Source: a bacterium
GTDB taxonomy: Bacteria > Pseudomonadota > Gammaproteobacteria > Burkholderiales > Burkholderiaceae_C
Direction: 5' to 3'
Assembly: GCA_030824555.1 (NCBI GenBank)
Contig: JAVBXK010000012.1
Span: forward strand, 1 to 45,404
DNA length: 45,404 nucleotides
A program made the position numbers and the translations under genes. The notes under the pieces were generated by a model. The model made no database searches, had not been told where the DNA came from, and saw only the letters and a program-made list of their open reading frames with translations. Below, in pieces: positions 18,797 through 27,887 of this stretch. The stretch's first letter is position 1; each line of letters opens with the position of its first letter.

Positions 18797-19143
18797 GGTG
18801 AGGGGATCGTAGACGTCGAGCTGCTGGTGGGGAGCTGCGTGCGAACATCGAGCGCGGCTTGTGCAGATATTTTGATAGCTGCTTATGCTTTATCAACAAG
18901 TGATATAGGCTGTTTTTGTTATTGATTTTCGTCTTGCACCGATGAGGTTGGCATGGCTGTTTTCATCCGACGCATCCGCCCAGGTGCGGCTGAAACTCAG
19001 CGCCCGGTGTTTGATTTCGTTCCAGCTCAGTGCCACAGTCTGTTCCTGTTGTTGCGGTTGTGTTGCACCTGTCTGGTGCGGAAATTGCATGCAGCTTGAT
19101 CAGGCGGGTATCCGCCGGTAGGTAAGCCGTGGAGCGATGCTGA
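18797..19143. other. divergent intergenic region, AT-rich
   Basis: This 347-base gap separates the accessory block from a GGDEF-EAL sensor transcribed the other way. It contains one copy of the 37-bp repeat (18874-18910) and a TGCACC-N5-GGTGCG palindrome at 19064-19080. A small hairpin GGCGG-GTAT-CCGCC lies at 19103-19116. GGAG nine bases before ATG 19144 is the sensor's ribosome site. I see no further gene. Confidence 0.5.
18874..18910 (+). repeat. 37-bp dispersed repeat, intergenic copy
   Basis: Starts GATAGCTGCTTATGC and ends GATATAGGC, followed by TGTTTTTG. It is the clearest copy of a family also seen at 3110-3146, 32596-32632, 36395-36432 (minus) and 39877-39913 (minus). Copies are mostly exactly 37 bases, begin with NATAGCTG-like sequence and end AGGC. 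The inner part is weakly palindromic. I recall similar short repeats as frequent in Comamonadaceae genomes. Confidence 0.65.
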
Positions 19144-22100
19144 ATGATCTCAAGGTTTTCTGTCTGGCTGGGCCGTTTGAGCGTGGGGCGCAAGCTCATG
19201 CTCATTTACCTGCTCGACCTCACTGCCGTGATTTACGTGACCAGCCTGCTGATCAGCGAAAAGCTCGACAGCATTGACTTTACGCGCAAGGAGGTGGTGG
19301 GCACGGGCTATGTAGAGGTGGTGCGGCAGAACCTGATGGCCGAGCTGGCACCGCCGCACCCACCGCAGGCACAGGCTGTGGCGGCGCGTGCCGCGCTGGC
19401 TGAGGTGCGCGAGGCGCACGACCCTGCCTTGCACGCAGCCGACGCGTCTGCACGCTTCGCACAGGCCTTGCCTGACGAGGCCACTGCGCATGCCATCGCG
19501 GCCAACGGACAGGGGGGTACAGCCGCCTTGCTGCCACTGGCGGCCGAGCGCGACCTGGTTGACAGTGCGCGGGCGCTGCTCACCACGGTGGGCAACCAGT
19601 CGAACCTGATCCTGGACCCCGACCTGGACAGCTACTACGTGATGTCCATCACCTCACTCCGGTTCCCCGAGCTGGTGCAGGTGCTGCACGAAGGCCGTGC
19701 GCTGGTGCAGCAACTGAGCAGGGTGGATGCCGTGCGTGGCGGCGCCAGCCAAAGCACGGAGGCCCAGTTGCTCACGCTGGCAGGCCGCGTGGACGCGGTG
19801 AGGCAGGGTATTGAAGCTGACTACGTTCAGGCCGCGGCGGCCGGTGGTGCACCGCTGAAGCAGGCATTGCAAGTCGGGCAGGCTCCGCTGCTGGCGCAGC
19901 TGCAAACTTACCAGGCTGTGCTGGCCACACTGGCCGAAGGCAACGTGCCATCGGCCGACGGCGTGGCACAGCTGACACGGGCGCACCTGTCGGCGATGCA
20001 CGCGCTCGACACCGCGTGGGCACAAGGCTTGGACGCGCTCACCCAGCTGCTGCATGCCCGTGAAAACGGGCTGTACACACGCATGGCGGTGCACCTGGGC
20101 ACGGCATTGCTGCTGCTGGGCACCATTTTGAGCGTGGTGTACCTGGTGGCCGGGCAAATTGCCCGCCCCCTGCGCGGCCTGGCCGAAGTGGCCGAGCAGG
20201 TGCGCCTGACGGCCGACTACACACAGCGGGCCCAGTGGCACAGCAAGGACGAAATCGGGCGCCTGTTCACGGCGTTCAACAGCATGCTCGCCCAGCTGGA
20301 CCAGGACAGGTTGGTGCAGCAGGAGCTGGCGGCCAATGCGCGCGCGGCGCAGGCCCAGCAGGAGCTGGTGGAGGCGTTTCCCATTCCCATGGTGGTCACG
20401 TCGGTGCCCGACCACCACATCCTGCACGTCAACACGCCGGCACGCCCGTGGGTGGGCGATTGCCAGCGCGACCCCTGGCGCACCGGTCTGGAGCCTGGGG
20501 TGCGGGCCCGTTTTTTCCAACGGCTGGCAGACCGCGATGTGGTGGACGAGTTCGAGGTGCGTTGGCTGGGCGGTGCCGAGCCCGCCTGGGCCGTGCTGTC
20601 GGCGCGGCGGCTGGTGTACCAGGGCCAAGATGCGGTGCTGACCGCCTTCACGCCCATCAACGTGCTGAAGGTGATGGAGCAGCGCCTGGAGCTGTGGGCC
20701 AAGGTGTTCGAGGCCTCATCCGAGGGCATCATCATCATGAACGCGCAACGCAAGGTGGTGAGCGTGAACGCAGCGTTTTGCCGCAGTACCGGGTACGAGT
20801 ACTACGAGGTCATCGGCGAAGAGCTGGGTTTCCTGCTCGAAGGCCCTGGCCCCGAACTGGCTGTGCAGACGGATCTGGATGACTGGCAGGGCGAGGTGCG
20901 TTTCAGGCGCCAGTCGGGCGACACCTACCCGGCGTGGCTGATGGTGTCTGCCGTGCGCGAGGGCAACAACGCCACGGCGGTGAACCACATCGGCATTGCC
21001 ATCGACATCACCGACCGCAAGGCCAAGGAGGAGCGCATCCGCTTCCTGGCCCAGCACGATGTGTTGACCGAGCTGCCCAACCGCGCCCTGTGCCAGATCC
21101 GGCTGAACGAAGCCCTGACTGCGGCCAAGGGCTCGGGTGAGCAAGTGGCGGTGCTGTTCATCGACCTGGACCGTTTCAAGCTCATCAACGACACGCTGGG
21201 TCACCACATTGGTGATGGCCTGCTGCGCACCGTGGCCAAGCGGCTGATGCAGTCGGTGCGTTCACACGACACGGTCAGCCGCCTGGGGGGTGACGAGTTC
21301 GTGATCGTCATGCGCCATGTGGCCGGGCGTGACGAGCTGGACGCGCTGGTCAGCCAGCGGCTCATCCCAGCCATCCGCCAACCCATGTTGGTGGAGGGGC
21401 ACACGCTGTCGGTGTCGTGCAGCGTGGGGGTGGCCCTGTACCCGCACGACGCCACCGACCAGGACGAGCTGATGCGCCGTGCCGATGCGGCCATGTACGA
21501 GGCCAAATCGGCCGGGCGCGACACGGCACGCTACTTTTCTGCCGAAACCGACCAGCGTGTGCTGGCCCGCCAGGGCATGGAGGCCCAGTTGCGCACCGCG
21601 CTGGCCAACGGTGAGTTCAGCCTGCACTTTCAGCCGCGCCTGGGTGCACGCTCGCGCAAGCTGCTGGGTGCCGAGGCGTTGCTGCGCTGGCACAACCCCG
21701 TGCTGGGGCACGTGCCACCGGGCGATTTCATTCAGCTGGCCGAGGAAACGGGGCTGATCAGGACCATCGGCCCCTGGGTGCTGGGTCAGGCGTGCCGCCA
21801 GTGGGTGGGCATGGCTGGCCAGCCAGGCATGGCGGGGCTACAGCTGTCGGTCAACCTGTCGGCCGCGCAGCTGGCCGATGACCAGCTGGTGACGCAGGTG
21901 CGTGAAGCGCTGACGCAAACCGGCTTGTCGGCCTCGCAGCTGGAGCTGGAGCTGACCGAGTCGCACCTGATGGACAACCCGGCCTTTGCGCAACAGCAGG
22001 TCAGTGCGCTGAAAGACCTGGGTGTCCAAGTGGCCATTGACGACTTCGGCACGGGTTATTCCAGCCTGGCCTACCTGAAACGGTTCGAGATCGACAAGCT

Positions 22101-22371
22101 GAAGGTCGACCAGTCGTTCGTGCGTGGCATGCTGGACGACGCGGCCGATGCCGCCATCGTGCAGGCCGTGATCGGCCTGGGCCACACGCTGAACCTGAAG
22201 GTGGTGGCCGAAGGGGTGGAGAACATGCCCACCGCCCAGGCCCTCACAGCGCTGGGCTGCGATGAGTTGCAGGGCTTCGGTTTTGCCCGGCCCATGCCCG
22301 AAGAGGCGCTGCTGCAATGGGCGGCCATGCACGTGAGCCATGGGGACCGCCGCCAGGGTGGCCGGGGGTGA
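19144..22371 (+). CDS. membrane GGDEF-EAL sensor protein (HAMP-PAS-GGDEF-EAL)
   Basis: A 1,075-residue inner-membrane protein. Helices at about 15-36 and 319-342 enclose an Ala-rich helical periplasmic domain of about 280 residues. HAMP follows (about 343-400). Two PAS-like regions span about 405-515 and 520-640; the second has EGIIIMNAQRKVVSVNAAF and ITDRKAKEE. The GGDEF motif is at 715-719 with an RSHD I-site. The EAL domain has EALLRW (E844), NLSAAQL, ELELTES, DDFGTGYSS and EGVEN. Both active sites look intact, so it may be bifunctional or have one domain regulating the other. The start ATG has GGAG nine bases upstream. Its end faces that of another GGDEF-EAL gene across only 26 bases. Confidence 0.93.
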   Translation: MISRFSVWLGRLSVGRKLMLIYLLDLTAVIYVTSLLISEKLDSIDFTRKEVVGTGYVEVVRQNLMAELAPPHPPQAQAVAARAALAEVREAHDPALHAADASARFAQALPDEATAHAIAANGQGGTAALLPLAAERDLVDSARALLTTVGNQSNLILDPDLDSYYVMSITSLRFPELVQVLHEGRALVQQLSRVDAVRGGASQSTEAQLLTLAGRVDAVRQGIEADYVQAAAAGGAPLKQALQVGQAPLLAQLQTYQAVLATLAEGNVPSADGVAQLTRAHLSAMHALDTAWAQGLDALTQLLHARENGLYTRMAVHLGTALLLLGTILSVVYLVAGQIARPLRGLAEVAEQVRLTADYTQRAQWHSKDEIGRLFTAFNSMLAQLDQDRLVQQELAANARAAQAQQELVEAFPIPMVVTSVPDHHILHVNTPARPWVGDCQRDPWRTGLEPGVRARFFQRLADRDVVDEFEVRWLGGAEPAWAVLSARRLVYQGQDAVLTAFTPINVLKVMEQRLELWAKVFEASSEGIIIMNAQRKVVSVNAAFCRSTGYEYYEVIGEELGFLLEGPGPELAVQTDLDDWQGEVRFRRQSGDTYPAWLMVSAVREGNNATAVNHIGIAIDITDRKAKEERIRFLAQHDVLTELPNRALCQIRLNEALTAAKGSGEQVAVLFIDLDRFKLINDTLGHHIGDGLLRTVAKRLMQSVRSHDTVSRLGGDEFVIVMRHVAGRDELDALVSQRLIPAIRQPMLVEGHTLSVSCSVGVALYPHDATDQDELMRRADAAMYEAKSAGRDTARYFSAETDQRVLARQGMEAQLRTALANGEFSLHFQPRLGARSRKLLGAEALLRWHNPVLGHVPPGDFIQLAEETGLIRTIGPWVLGQACRQWVGMAGQPGMAGLQLSVNLSAAQLADDQLVTQVREALTQTGLSASQLELELTESHLMDNPAFAQQQVSALKDLGVQVAIDDFGTGYSSLAYLKRFEIDKLKVDQSFVRGMLDDAADAAIVQAVIGLGHTLNLKVVAEGVENMPTAQALTALGCDELQGFGFARPMPEEALLQWAAMHVSHGDRRQGGRG

Positions 22372-22397
22372 GGGTGGCGCGCTGAGTCGCAAGCAAG

Positions 22398-25300
22398 TCA
22401 TGTGAGCCAGGTTGGGTCAGATTGCCAGGTGGCGGCCCATGGCAGCAGCGCATCTGCGGGCATGGGCCGCGCGATGCCAAAGCCTTGGGCCAGGTGGCAA
22501 CCCATTTGCAACAACTTAGTACCGTGCGCCACGGTTTCCACACCTTCTGCAATCACCTTGCGATCAAAGGCCGAGGCCAGCCCGATCACACCTTGCAAAA
22601 TGGCCAAGTCGTCGGGGTCGTCAAGCATGTCGCGGACAAAACTCTGGTCGATCTTCAACTCACTGACCGCCAGTTTTTTCAGGTAGGTCAGCGAGGAGTA
22701 CCCGGTGCCAAAATCGTCCAGAGAAAAAGTCACACCCAAGTTTCGACAAGCTTCTATGGCACTTGACACCTGTGTCAGGTCTTCCAGTGCGCTGGTCTCC
22801 AGTACCTCCAATATCAAGTCACCGGGCTTGAACCCCGGATGTTCGGCCAGAAGGCGTTGCAGCCGTTCGACAAAATCGGCTTGCTGCAATTGGCGTCCCC
22901 CGACATTGACGCTGACCGGGATATCCCACCCCGCAGCATGCCATCGAGCCACATCGGTCAGGGCAGTGCGGATCACCCATTCACCCACATCAATGGCCAG
23001 TTGGTCTTCCTCAATGACAGGCAGAAACGCCTGGGGCAGGAGCAGACCCCGGGTCGGATGCTGCCAGCGTATCAAGGCCTCGGCACCCACAAGAGTCCCG
23101 TTGCGCATGTTCACTTTGGGTTGGTAGTGCAGCACGAACTGCTGGTGAAGCAGGGCTTGGCGCAGGACATCCAAGCTTTCATGGTGCCCCCGGGCATGGC
23201 GGTCCTGTTCTGCATCGAAGAAGTGGTACCGGTTTCTGCCGCTCAATTTGGCCTGGTACATGGACTGATCCGCCTGTCGCAGCAGCTGATCGGCATCCAC
23301 ATCCTCTTCTTGCGGAAAGAAGGTGACACCTACGCTGGCGGAGACCCGCAGTTGGTGCTCACCATGCTGCACCGGTTGTGCCGCCGATTCCAGCAGGCGT
23401 TGGAGCATGGGTACGCTGTCCTCCACTGCGTTCAGGTCCAGCAGCACCACCACAAACTCGTCGCCACCCAGGCGTGCAATGGTGTCTCCTTCGCGCAGCG
23501 TCAGTCTCATGCGGGTGGCCACAGCCGTCAGCAACAGATCCCCGGCTTCATGCCCGTGGGTGTCATTCACAGTCTTGAAGCCATCCAGATCCAAGTAGGC
23601 CACTGCGAGCTTTCCACCTCGTCGATGTGTCTGGGAAATGGCTTGCTGCAGCCGGTCGGCCAGCAACACACGGTTGGGCAGGCCGGTGAGAACGTCGTAA
23701 TGGGCGATGTGTTCAAGTTGCCGCTGGTTTTCCTTGATAGATGTGATGTCGGAGAACAGGGCCACATACTGCAGCGGTTTGCCCTGTGCATTGCGTACCG
23801 TGCTGATGGTTTGCATCTCGGCGTAGACGGCACCATTTTTGCGGCGGTTCCAGATTTCGCCATACCAGTGTCCTTGCTGGGTCAGGCTGCTCCACATGGT
23901 GTGGTAATAGTCCTGCCCTTGCCTGCCTGAGCTCAAAAGGCGCGGATTTCGACCCAGCACTTCGTCGCGCGCATAGCCGGTGATGTGACTGAATGCCTCG
24001 TTGACATCGAGGATGGTGCCATCGGTGGCAGTGATCATGATGCCTTCGCGGGCATTGCTGAACACGCTGGCGGCCAGCTGAAGCTGGTCCTCTGTCCGTT
24101 TGCGTTCGGTGATGTCCACGCCCGAGCCGATGTACCCAAGGAAGTGGCCCTGGCTGTCAAAACGCGGCACGCGGTGGACCAGCAACCAGCAATGCTGTCT
24201 GTCAAAGCGGCGCAGCCGATACTCCAGGACACAGTCTTGGCGGGTTTGAAAGGCTGCAGCGAATGTGTCCTGGCACCGCGAAACATCCTGAGGGTGGAGG
24301 CTTTCAAGCCAGCCATTGCCCAGCGCCAGTGTCTGGTCACGTCCGGTCAAGTCCTGCCACACTTTGTTGACGTATTCGCACAGGCCATCAACGCCCAAAA
24401 GCATGATCACGACGGGCGCACCGTCAGCCATGGACTGAAAACGCTGTTCCGATTCGCCTAGCAGGCGAGTGCGTTGTGCAAGGGTGTCCAGCAAGTGGTT
24501 GAAGGCCCCGATGAGTTGTCCAATTTCATCCGGGTGGGTGACCGGTAGCTGTTGCTGGGCTTGTTCGTCTTTTGCCATCCTGGCCACGGCACGGGCTGTC
24601 GTGATCAGGGGAGCCAATTGGCGCTGCAGTACCCACCAGGTCAGGCCGCCGGCCAATACCGTCAGCAGCAGTGTGGCCAGCGCGATGCGCCGCTGCATGT
24701 CGTGCAAAGGTGCAAAAGCCTCTGCGGTCGGCATGGAGACGGTCAGATACCACCCTGCCACCGGTATGCCTTTGGCTGCGGCCAGGGTTTCCACGCCCAT
24801 TTGTGTCGTGAAAACGGCCACGCCTTCGTAGCCACTGGCGAACCGGTCTATGGCGGCATTCAGGCCCTTTGCGGGCAGAGGCACCATGATTTGGCTCTTG
24901 TCCGTGGCCGAAATCACCAATCGACTTTGCGCGGCAACCAGACGGTAACCACCGGTCTGGCCGTAGCGGCTGCCAATGAACGGGTCTAGAAAACTGGGCA
25001 GCCCCAGGTTGACGGTGCCGACCATGGCACCGATCACCTGCCCTTGCGCACCCCGGAGGGGGACCACGATGCTGAAGATCGGCGCATTGAGCTTTTTCCC
25101 CATGGCCGGGGGGCCAACAACGGAACGGCCTTCCTTGAGGGGGACAGAAACGGCTTCCCGGTCCATGTAGTTGGTACCGATGCGCCCGGTGGATCGGGGC
25201 ACGTCGGCGATGGCCGTGCCATCCACGTTGGTGACAAACACACCGCCGTTGAACAGGTCGACAAATATGGGGCGCTGCTCCAGCAGCGCTTGCAGCGCTT

Positions 25301-25556
25301 TGGGCTGCCTCAACATGGCTGGGCTGATGCCCTGCGCAATTTTCTCCATCGCCTGAAGTCGATCAGCCAGCTCCTGGTTGAGGCTGTTGGCAACATAGGT
25401 AACTGTCGACAACTGGGCGTCACCCATGACACGGACCATGTCCTGGCGCAATGTCCGTCCGGAGAATAGAGCCAGTGACCACAGGCAGGCCAGGAAAATG
25501 CTCAAGGTGGCCAAGGTGATTCTTGCCTTGAGCGAATGTTGGATAGAAAACAGCAT
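22398..25556 (-). CDS. membrane GGDEF-EAL sensor protein (dCACHE-HAMP-PAS-PAS-GGDEF-EAL)
   Basis: With ATG 25556 the product is 1,052 residues. The first helix is near 13-33, a dCACHE-like periplasmic domain spans about 40-300 (GGVFVTNVDGTAIADVP, GTNYMDREAV, GGYRLVAAQSRLV), and the second helix is near 303-322. HAMP and two PAS domains follow (VVIMLLGVDGLCEYVN; REGIMITATDGTILDVNEAF). The GGDEF motif is at 697-701 with an REGD I-site. The EAL domain has EALIRW (E826), NVGGRQL, LEVLET, DDFGTGYSS and EGVET. Active-site residues look intact. An upstream in-frame ATG at 25661 would add 35 polar residues without a ribosome site. dCACHE domains bind small ligands such as amino acids; the ligand here is unknown. 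Confidence 0.93.
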   Translation of the reverse strand: MLFSIQHSLKARITLATLSIFLACLWSLALFSGRTLRQDMVRVMGDAQLSTVTYVANSLNQELADRLQAMEKIAQGISPAMLRQPKALQALLEQRPIFVDLFNGGVFVTNVDGTAIADVPRSTGRIGTNYMDREAVSVPLKEGRSVVGPPAMGKKLNAPIFSIVVPLRGAQGQVIGAMVGTVNLGLPSFLDPFIGSRYGQTGGYRLVAAQSRLVISATDKSQIMVPLPAKGLNAAIDRFASGYEGVAVFTTQMGVETLAAAKGIPVAGWYLTVSMPTAEAFAPLHDMQRRIALATLLLTVLAGGLTWWVLQRQLAPLITTARAVARMAKDEQAQQQLPVTHPDEIGQLIGAFNHLLDTLAQRTRLLGESEQRFQSMADGAPVVIMLLGVDGLCEYVNKVWQDLTGRDQTLALGNGWLESLHPQDVSRCQDTFAAAFQTRQDCVLEYRLRRFDRQHCWLLVHRVPRFDSQGHFLGYIGSGVDITERKRTEDQLQLAASVFSNAREGIMITATDGTILDVNEAFSHITGYARDEVLGRNPRLLSSGRQGQDYYHTMWSSLTQQGHWYGEIWNRRKNGAVYAEMQTISTVRNAQGKPLQYVALFSDITSIKENQRQLEHIAHYDVLTGLPNRVLLADRLQQAISQTHRRGGKLAVAYLDLDGFKTVNDTHGHEAGDLLLTAVATRMRLTLREGDTIARLGGDEFVVVLLDLNAVEDSVPMLQRLLESAAQPVQHGEHQLRVSASVGVTFFPQEEDVDADQLLRQADQSMYQAKLSGRNRYHFFDAEQDRHARGHHESLDVLRQALLHQQFVLHYQPKVNMRNGTLVGAEALIRWQHPTRGLLLPQAFLPVIEEDQLAIDVGEWVIRTALTDVARWHAAGWDIPVSVNVGGRQLQQADFVERLQRLLAEHPGFKPGDLILEVLETSALEDLTQVSSAIEACRNLGVTFSLDDFGTGYSSLTYLKKLAVSELKIDQSFVRDMLDDPDDLAILQGVIGLASAFDRKVIAEGVETVAHGTKLLQMGCHLAQGFGIARPMPADALLPWAATWQSDPTWLT

Positions 25557-25706
25557 CTTTCCGTCTTGGTTCCGGGCGTGGCTTCTTGATGGCAATTGCC
25601 CTGTGCTTCCCTCCGCCCGCGATACTAACGAGAAATGCTGTCTGTCGCTTGTCAGCCTCATGGGGGACGGGTGCGTGGGTCTGGCGCCCTGAGTGCCCTT
25701 GCTTCT

Positions 25707-27290
25707 TCAGCCCTTGCCGTGCAGGCCGCGCCGGTATTGAACGGCTTCGGCCAGGTGGCTGACCTGCACCGTTTCGGCCCCAGCCAAGTCTGCAATGGTG
25801 CGGGCCACCTTCATGGCGCGGTGCGTGCTGCGGGCTGACCAACCCAGGCGGGCGGCGGCCTTGTTCAGGTAGTGGCGGCCCGCGTCGTCAAGGGCCACGT
25901 GGGTGTCCAGCTCGGTGCCTTGCAAGGCCTGATTGGGTTTGCCCTGGCGGGTGTGCGCCAGTTTGTGTGCTGAAAACACACGCTCACGCAATACTGACGT
26001 GCTTTCATTGCTATTTTTTACGGTGCTTTGATCGGTGGGCGGTGCCAGCAGTTCGTGCGCGGGCAGGCTGGGCACGTCCACATGCAGGTCGATGCGGTCC
26101 AGCAGCGGCCCACTCAGCTTGGCCTGGTAACGGGCAATCTGGTCGGGGGTGTCTTTGCACACCACGGTGGGATGGCCCAAGTAGCCACAGGGGCAGGGGT
26201 TCATGGCGGCAATCAGCTGAAACCGGGCCGGGAACTCGGTGTGCCGTGCTGCACGCGAAATGCGCACCTGCCCCGTTTCCAGCGGTTCGCGCAGGGCCTC
26301 CAGCGCCGCGCGGGGGAATTCGGGCAATTCATCCAGAAACAGCACACCGTTGTGCGCCAGCGAAATCTCACCGGGCTTCGGGGGCGAGCCGCCGCCCACC
26401 AGTGCCACGGCGCTGGCGCTGTGATGCGGCGCCACCGTGGGGCGTTGGCCCCAGCGCGCCATGTCGAACCGCCCCGCCAGCGACGCAATGGCCGCGCTTT
26501 CAAGGGCTTGCTGCGCGGTCATGGGGGGCAGCAGCCCGGCAAAACGGTGGGCCAGCATGCTTTTGCCCGATCCGGGTGGGCCGCTCATGAGCAGGCTGTG
26601 CCCACCTGCTGCGGCAATTTCGAGCGCGCGGCGGGCAGCGGCCTGGCCTTTCACGTCTGACAGGTCGGGCAGGGGGGCCGGTTCGGCGCATGCCGTGGGC
26701 AGCAGCACGGCCCAGCCGTCGGGGTCAGGGGCCGACTCGGTCGCGGTTTGGCTGCCTGCCGGACGAAAGCGCGCCACCACGTCCAGCAGGTGGCGTGCAC
26801 GCACCACGCGCGTGCCGGGCACCAGTGCGGCTTCTTCGGCACTGCCTGGCGGCAGCACCAGCGTGGGGGCGGCCTGCTTGCGTTCGCCACTTTCGGTTTG
26901 CAGGGCCAGCGCCATGGCCAGGGCGCCGCGCACGGGCCGCAACTCGCCGCCCAGGCTCAGTTCGCCCGCAAATTCATGACCTGCCAGCAGTGCGGGGTCG
27001 ATCACGCCATGGGCGGCCAGCAGGCCCAGTGCTATGGGCAGGTCGAAGCGGCCGCTGTCTTTGGGTAAATCTGCCGGGGCCAGGTTCACAGTGATGCGCT
27101 GGTTGGCCGGGAACTCCAGACCGCTGTTCTGCAGCGCGGAGCGCACGCGCTCGCGGGCTTCCTTTACTTCAGTGTCTGCCAGACCCACCAGGGTGAAACT
27201 GGGCAGCCCATTTGCCAGGTGCACTTCCACGCACACCTGCGGGGCAGCCAGGCCCAGCAGTGCACGGCTTTGGATCACGGAAAGGCTCAA
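25707..27290 (-). CDS. YifB/ComM family Mg-chelatase-like AAA ATPase
   Basis: A 527-residue cytoplasmic ATPase of the ComM/YifB family, whose ComM members act as helicases extending DNA branches during natural transformation. The N-terminal domain has SVIQSRALLGLAAP, GLPSFTLVGLADTEV and NLAPADLPKDSGRFDLP. Walker A is GPPGSGKSMLAHRF, Walker B-type FLDELPEFPRAALE follows, and FQLIAAMNPCPCGYLG is the cysteine-rich signature. The end has LNKAAARLGWSARSTHRAMKVARTIADLAG. I choose TTG 27290 because GGGAG lies seven bases upstream, and a longer start would cover the NtrC site of glnK. A short lower-G+C stretch (about 25975-26030, residues STVKNSNESTSV) looks like an insertion. A cluster gene role is not apparent. 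Confidence 0.92.
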   Translation of the reverse strand: MSLSVIQSRALLGLAAPQVCVEVHLANGLPSFTLVGLADTEVKEARERVRSALQNSGLEFPANQRITVNLAPADLPKDSGRFDLPIALGLLAAHGVIDPALLAGHEFAGELSLGGELRPVRGALAMALALQTESGERKQAAPTLVLPPGSAEEAALVPGTRVVRARHLLDVVARFRPAGSQTATESAPDPDGWAVLLPTACAEPAPLPDLSDVKGQAAARRALEIAAAGGHSLLMSGPPGSGKSMLAHRFAGLLPPMTAQQALESAAIASLAGRFDMARWGQRPTVAPHHSASAVALVGGGSPPKPGEISLAHNGVLFLDELPEFPRAALEALREPLETGQVRISRAARHTEFPARFQLIAAMNPCPCGYLGHPTVVCKDTPDQIARYQAKLSGPLLDRIDLHVDVPSLPAHELLAPPTDQSTVKNSNESTSVLRERVFSAHKLAHTRQGKPNQALQGTELDTHVALDDAGRHYLNKAAARLGWSARSTHRAMKVARTIADLAGAETVQVSHLAEAVQYRRGLHGKG

Positions 27291-27308
27291 AACATCACTC
27301 CCTTGTTT

Positions 27309-27350
27309 GGTGCACACCTGCGCGCCATTTGAATGCACTCTGTTGGTGCA
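27309..27350 (+). promoter_or_regulatory. NtrC binding site upstream of glnK
   Basis: TGCACT (27334-27339), five bases, GGTGCA (27345-27350) is a 17-base palindrome that matches the NtrC consensus TGCACY-N5-GGTGCA and differs from the E. coli glnA site only in the spacer. A second half-site GGTGCA lies at 27309-27314. It stands about 110 bases before the sigma-54 promoter, a usual enhancer distance. Confidence 0.85.
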
Positions 27351-27453
27351 ATGGTGGCATGTACCGTGTTCAGCGGCAACGCCAGACGGCAGGCCCCCCG
27401 ATTTTGGCTGCTTTCATGGACCGTTGGGTGCTCTGTGACGAGGTGGTGGATGA

Positions 27454-27852
<399 letters not shown>

Positions 27853-27887
27853 CCCGCTGCCACCTTGCACACAGAAAGCAATACATC

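Noticed and set aside
18950-18966. Sigma-54-like sequence TGGCATGGCTGTTTTC
   Set aside because: The essential GC of the -12 element is missing.
25975-26030. AT-rich stretch in the yifB frame as another 37-bp repeat copy
   Set aside because: Only ATAGC and a few other bases agree with the family; identity is too low to claim, though an insertion is possible.
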